A stretch of 64,000 bases of DNA from Dehalobacter sp. 12DCB1 (GTDB taxonomy: Bacteria; Bacillota; Desulfitobacteriia; Desulfitobacteriales; Syntrophobotulaceae), in NCBI RefSeq assembly GCF_004343605.1, contig NZ_POSF01000002.1:124001-188000 (forward strand), written 5' to 3'. Under the pieces are notes generated by a model. That model ran no database searches and was not told the DNA's origin. It saw only the letters and a program-made list of their open reading frames with translations. Positions 62,017 to 64,000 of this stretch are shown here, piece after piece; position 1 is the stretch's first letter; every line of letters starts with the position of its first letter. A program made the position numbers and the translations under genes.

Positions 62017-63133
62017 TCATTATTTTCTCATAAAAAGCTATCGTATCCTGAACCATTTTTTCAACGGAAAAGAGGCTTGCTTTTTGCCTGGATCTCGCAG
62101 TCATTTCGGCAGAAAAATCCCTGTCCTTGAGCACCTTGCTGCAGGCCAGCGCCAGCGCCGCAGGGTCAGCCGGTGGAACGAGCAGGGCTTCTTTGTGGTC
62201 TTCCAGAAGTTCAGGGATCCCGCCGACCTTGGAAGCTATAATCGGGATTCCGGCTTGAGCGGCTTCCAGTAAAACCAGTCCCATTCCTTCGCTCAGGGAA
62301 GGAAATACAAACAGATCCATCGCCGGCAGGGCCTGCCAGGCTGAAGGCAGGTAGCCGGTCAGCGTAAATGGAAGTCCGGAAAGCTTCAGCTGTTCGGTTA
62401 GTTGATCATGAAGGGGGCCTTCACCAATGATGAGCAGGTGAAGGTTAGGGATTTCCGTAGTCAGCAATTTCATTGCTTCAATCAGATAAGATTGTCCTTT
62501 CACCGGGTGCAGACGACCAATCGTTCCGATAACAAGACAATGATCCGGGATTGACCATTGTTCACGGAAGGTCTTGAGCATTTGGTCTGGTTGCGTGAAT
62601 GTAAATATTTCACTACCGTTATAGATTACGTTTACCGGCAAAGTTAATCCTTTCCTGTTCAGCCGGATGGCGGCGGATTGGCTAAGACTGACGGATACCG
62701 CAATAATACCGGCAGACCAGGGCAGGGTGAGGTTATCGACCCAGAGAGAAATCCTGCCTTTGAGGGAAGACGGATAATCGTATTCCGGCAGGCTGTGGAT
62801 GGTTGAAATGCAGGGAATTTTGGTGAGTCTCGCGACGATCCGCCCCAGAAGGTTACCCCTTGTGCCATGGGCATGGATTAACGCAATCTTATGTTTGCGG
62901 CAGAAAGCAATAATGGTAGGCAAAGGGGAGAGGTCAAAAGGGAACAGCATGGGGAATATTTCAGATGGGATGCCGAAAGACTGTGCGCATGATGCCAGCA
63001 CAGAGCCCTTGGCCAGACATCCCAAAAAAGGATTCACGTTTTGCCTGTCCAGATTTTTCAGAAGATTCAGAACGTTCTGCTCAGCCCCCCCGATCTCGCC
63101 GCCCCCAATCAGATGAAGAACATTAATCGACAT
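62009..63133 (-). CDS. Glycosyltransferase family 4
   Basis: 374 residues, GT-B fold. N-terminal GGGEIGGAEQNVLNLL, donor-domain start GTIGRLHPVKGQ and the EX7E motif SEGMGLVLLEA with GGIPELL. Probably builds a surface polysaccharide, given the tagA and O-antigen-ligase-like neighbours; the sugar is unknown. The ATG follows TTGGAGGAGG. Confidence 0.9.
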   Translation of the reverse strand: MSINVLHLIGGGEIGGAEQNVLNLLKNLDRQNVNPFLGCLAKGSVLASCAQSFGIPSEIFPMLFPFDLSPLPTIIAFCRKHKIALIHAHGTRGNLLGRIVARLTKIPCISTIHSLPEYDYPSSLKGRISLWVDNLTLPWSAGIIAVSVSLSQSAAIRLNRKGLTLPVNVIYNGSEIFTFTQPDQMLKTFREQWSIPDHCLVIGTIGRLHPVKGQSYLIEAMKLLTTEIPNLHLLIIGEGPLHDQLTEQLKLSGLPFTLTGYLPSAWQALPAMDLFVFPSLSEGMGLVLLEAAQAGIPIIASKVGGIPELLEDHKEALLVPPADPAALALACSKVLKDRDFSAEMTARSRQKASLFSVEKMVQDTIAFYEKIMKN

Positions 63134-63231
63134 AGATTGCCTCCTCCAAAGCCTTTGGCATAATATTTCTCTGCTGTTATAAATATGATAGAGAAATATG
63201 ATTGGACTTGCAAGTCCTGCGGAGGATTAAG

Positions 63232-64000
63232 GTGAATGACGGGAGGACAGAAAATTTCCTAAGTGTGTTTATGTTTTTGGGTATGATATGCCACGGGATT
63301 TTCTTTATCCGGGAGTGGCTTGTCTTGGGTGCTGTCTTAATATTCTACACGATTGTTCACTGGAAACAAGTTTGTCTTATAACGGTCGTCGCCAAAAATT
63401 TTTTTCGTAATCCGGTGAGCATTTTTTTGCTGCTGAGCCTTTTTTCGCTGGCGGGATTATTCAGTCCAGTCAGGGCAATTGACGGCTGGCTGGAAGCGTT
63501 CCGCTGGCTGGTATATTTATCCGTTTATTTATGGGGAATACAGCTGGCGGCTGCCGGGGAAGCAAATAGGTTTTTAAACAGAATGACATGGCTGACAATT
63601 TTGGCGGTGGTACTGTCCTGGCTGCCCGGAAGTGAAAATATCTGGCTGCCGCCTGGCCCGCCGGAAGAAGGGCGCTATGCCTTCTGTTTCGGATATCCAA
63701 ATTCTGCTGCAGCTTTTCTTGTGTGCCAATTAATGGTAATATTGAGAAAAAGGAAATTTAACCCATTTTTCTTGTTGCTGCTGGGGATAAGTATTCTATC
63801 CACAGGATCAAGGGCTTCGGTGCTGCTGCTTTTGTTGTTTATTCCGATTCTATTGCTAAAAAAGAGAGCTTTAACTCAAAAGAATATTATAAATATGGGC
63901 AGCATCAGAACTGTAACCGAAAAGCGTTCTCAGGTGTCAGTCGGAATAATACTTTTTGTGTGTTTGATCATTGTCCTTTACCCTGCAGTTTCAAGTATAC
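63232..64000 (+). CDS. O-antigen ligase/polymerase-like membrane protein (3' end outside window)
   Basis: At least 256 residues, starting GTG behind GCGGAGG, open to the window end. About seven hydrophobic helices so far, with FGYPNSAAAFLVCQL and LSTGSRASVLLLLL, the S-T-G-S-R-A pattern of Wzy/WaaL-type proteins. Likely acts in surface glycan polymerisation or transfer. A 14-bp palindrome GGACTTGCAAGTCC lies at 63204-63217 just upstream. Confidence 0.82.
   Translation, partial: MNDGRTENFLSVFMFLGMICHGIFFIREWLVLGAVLIFYTIVHWKQVCLITVVAKNFFRNPVSIFLLLSLFSLAGLFSPVRAIDGWLEAFRWLVYLSVYLWGIQLAAAGEANRFLNRMTWLTILAVVLSWLPGSENIWLPPGPPEEGRYAFCFGYPNSAAAFLVCQLMVILRKRKFNPFFLLLLGISILSTGSRASVLLLLLFIPILLLKKRALTQKNIINMGSIRTVTEKRSQVSVGIILFVCLIIVLYPAVSSI

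Overview
The window reads as chromosomal DNA of an anaerobic, endospore-forming, low-to-mid GC Gram-positive of the class Clostridia, most like the Peptococcaceae/Desulfitobacteriaceae (Desulfitobacterium, Dehalobacter, Syntrophobotulus). This is inferred from spore genes (sleB, ypeB, spo0F, spoIID, spoIIID), a menaquinone prenyltransferase (menA), corrinoid synthesis genes fused to the haem pathway, strong AGGAGG ribosome sites with many GTG/TTG starts, and gene order that follows the Bacillus subtilis argS-pyrG-spo0F-glpX-rpmE / prfA-ywl-glyA-upp-atp-murAA-spoIID-spoIIID-mbl region. The genus is not proven by anything seen here. I saw no tRNA, rRNA, CRISPR array, intact insertion sequence or prophage.

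Layout. 1-5519: tetrapyrrole operon (end of a cobA-hemD fusion, hemB, hemL, cbiX, cbiET, cbiC), ending at a bidirectional terminator. 5737-8872: AT-richer accessory island with a divergent AraC-type regulator, a CheW and a soluble chemoreceptor with a duplicated sensor domain. 9090-13928: a tiny membrane ORF coupled to larC, a LysE-type exporter, menA, and hflX on the minus strand with an unusual JAMM-like N-terminal domain. 14045-17315: an exported unknown protein, a YtrA-type GntR regulator with ABC transporter under a 20-bp inverted-repeat operator, and a lone receiver protein. 17585-24775: rRNA methyltransferase, DUF2225 protein, asnS, class V aminotransferase, then the germination pair sleB-ypeB. 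24978-37388: argS, pyrG, femX-like, alr-like, spo0F, a zinc-ribbon unknown behind a structured leader, fsa/tal, glpX, rpmE, yqhQ, prfA, prmC. 37507-44873: tsaC, mntP, ywlE, rpiB, ywlG, glyA, upp, comEB, wecB. 45056-52155: complete F-type ATP synthase operon with atpZ and atpI. 52235-55829: csoR (minus), ywmB, murA, spoIID. 55940-59335 (minus): a dedicated ECF transporter whose S subunit resembles TrpP, behind a T-box leader with a UGG (Trp) specifier. 59646-64000: spoIIID, mbl, tagA-type glycosyltransferase, a GT4 glycosyltransferase (minus) and the start of an O-antigen-ligase-like membrane protein.

How it works together: most of the window is housekeeping (translation, nucleotides, one-carbon metabolism, cell wall, energy) interleaved with sporulation and germination functions. 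The regulatory sequences are the most distinctive part: a Trp T-box on an ECF operon, a palindromic operator over the ytr-like promoter, a candidate sigma-E promoter placed inside a hairpin that hides the spoIID ribosome site, and an unidentified structured leader containing a duplicated element ahead of the zinc-ribbon gene.
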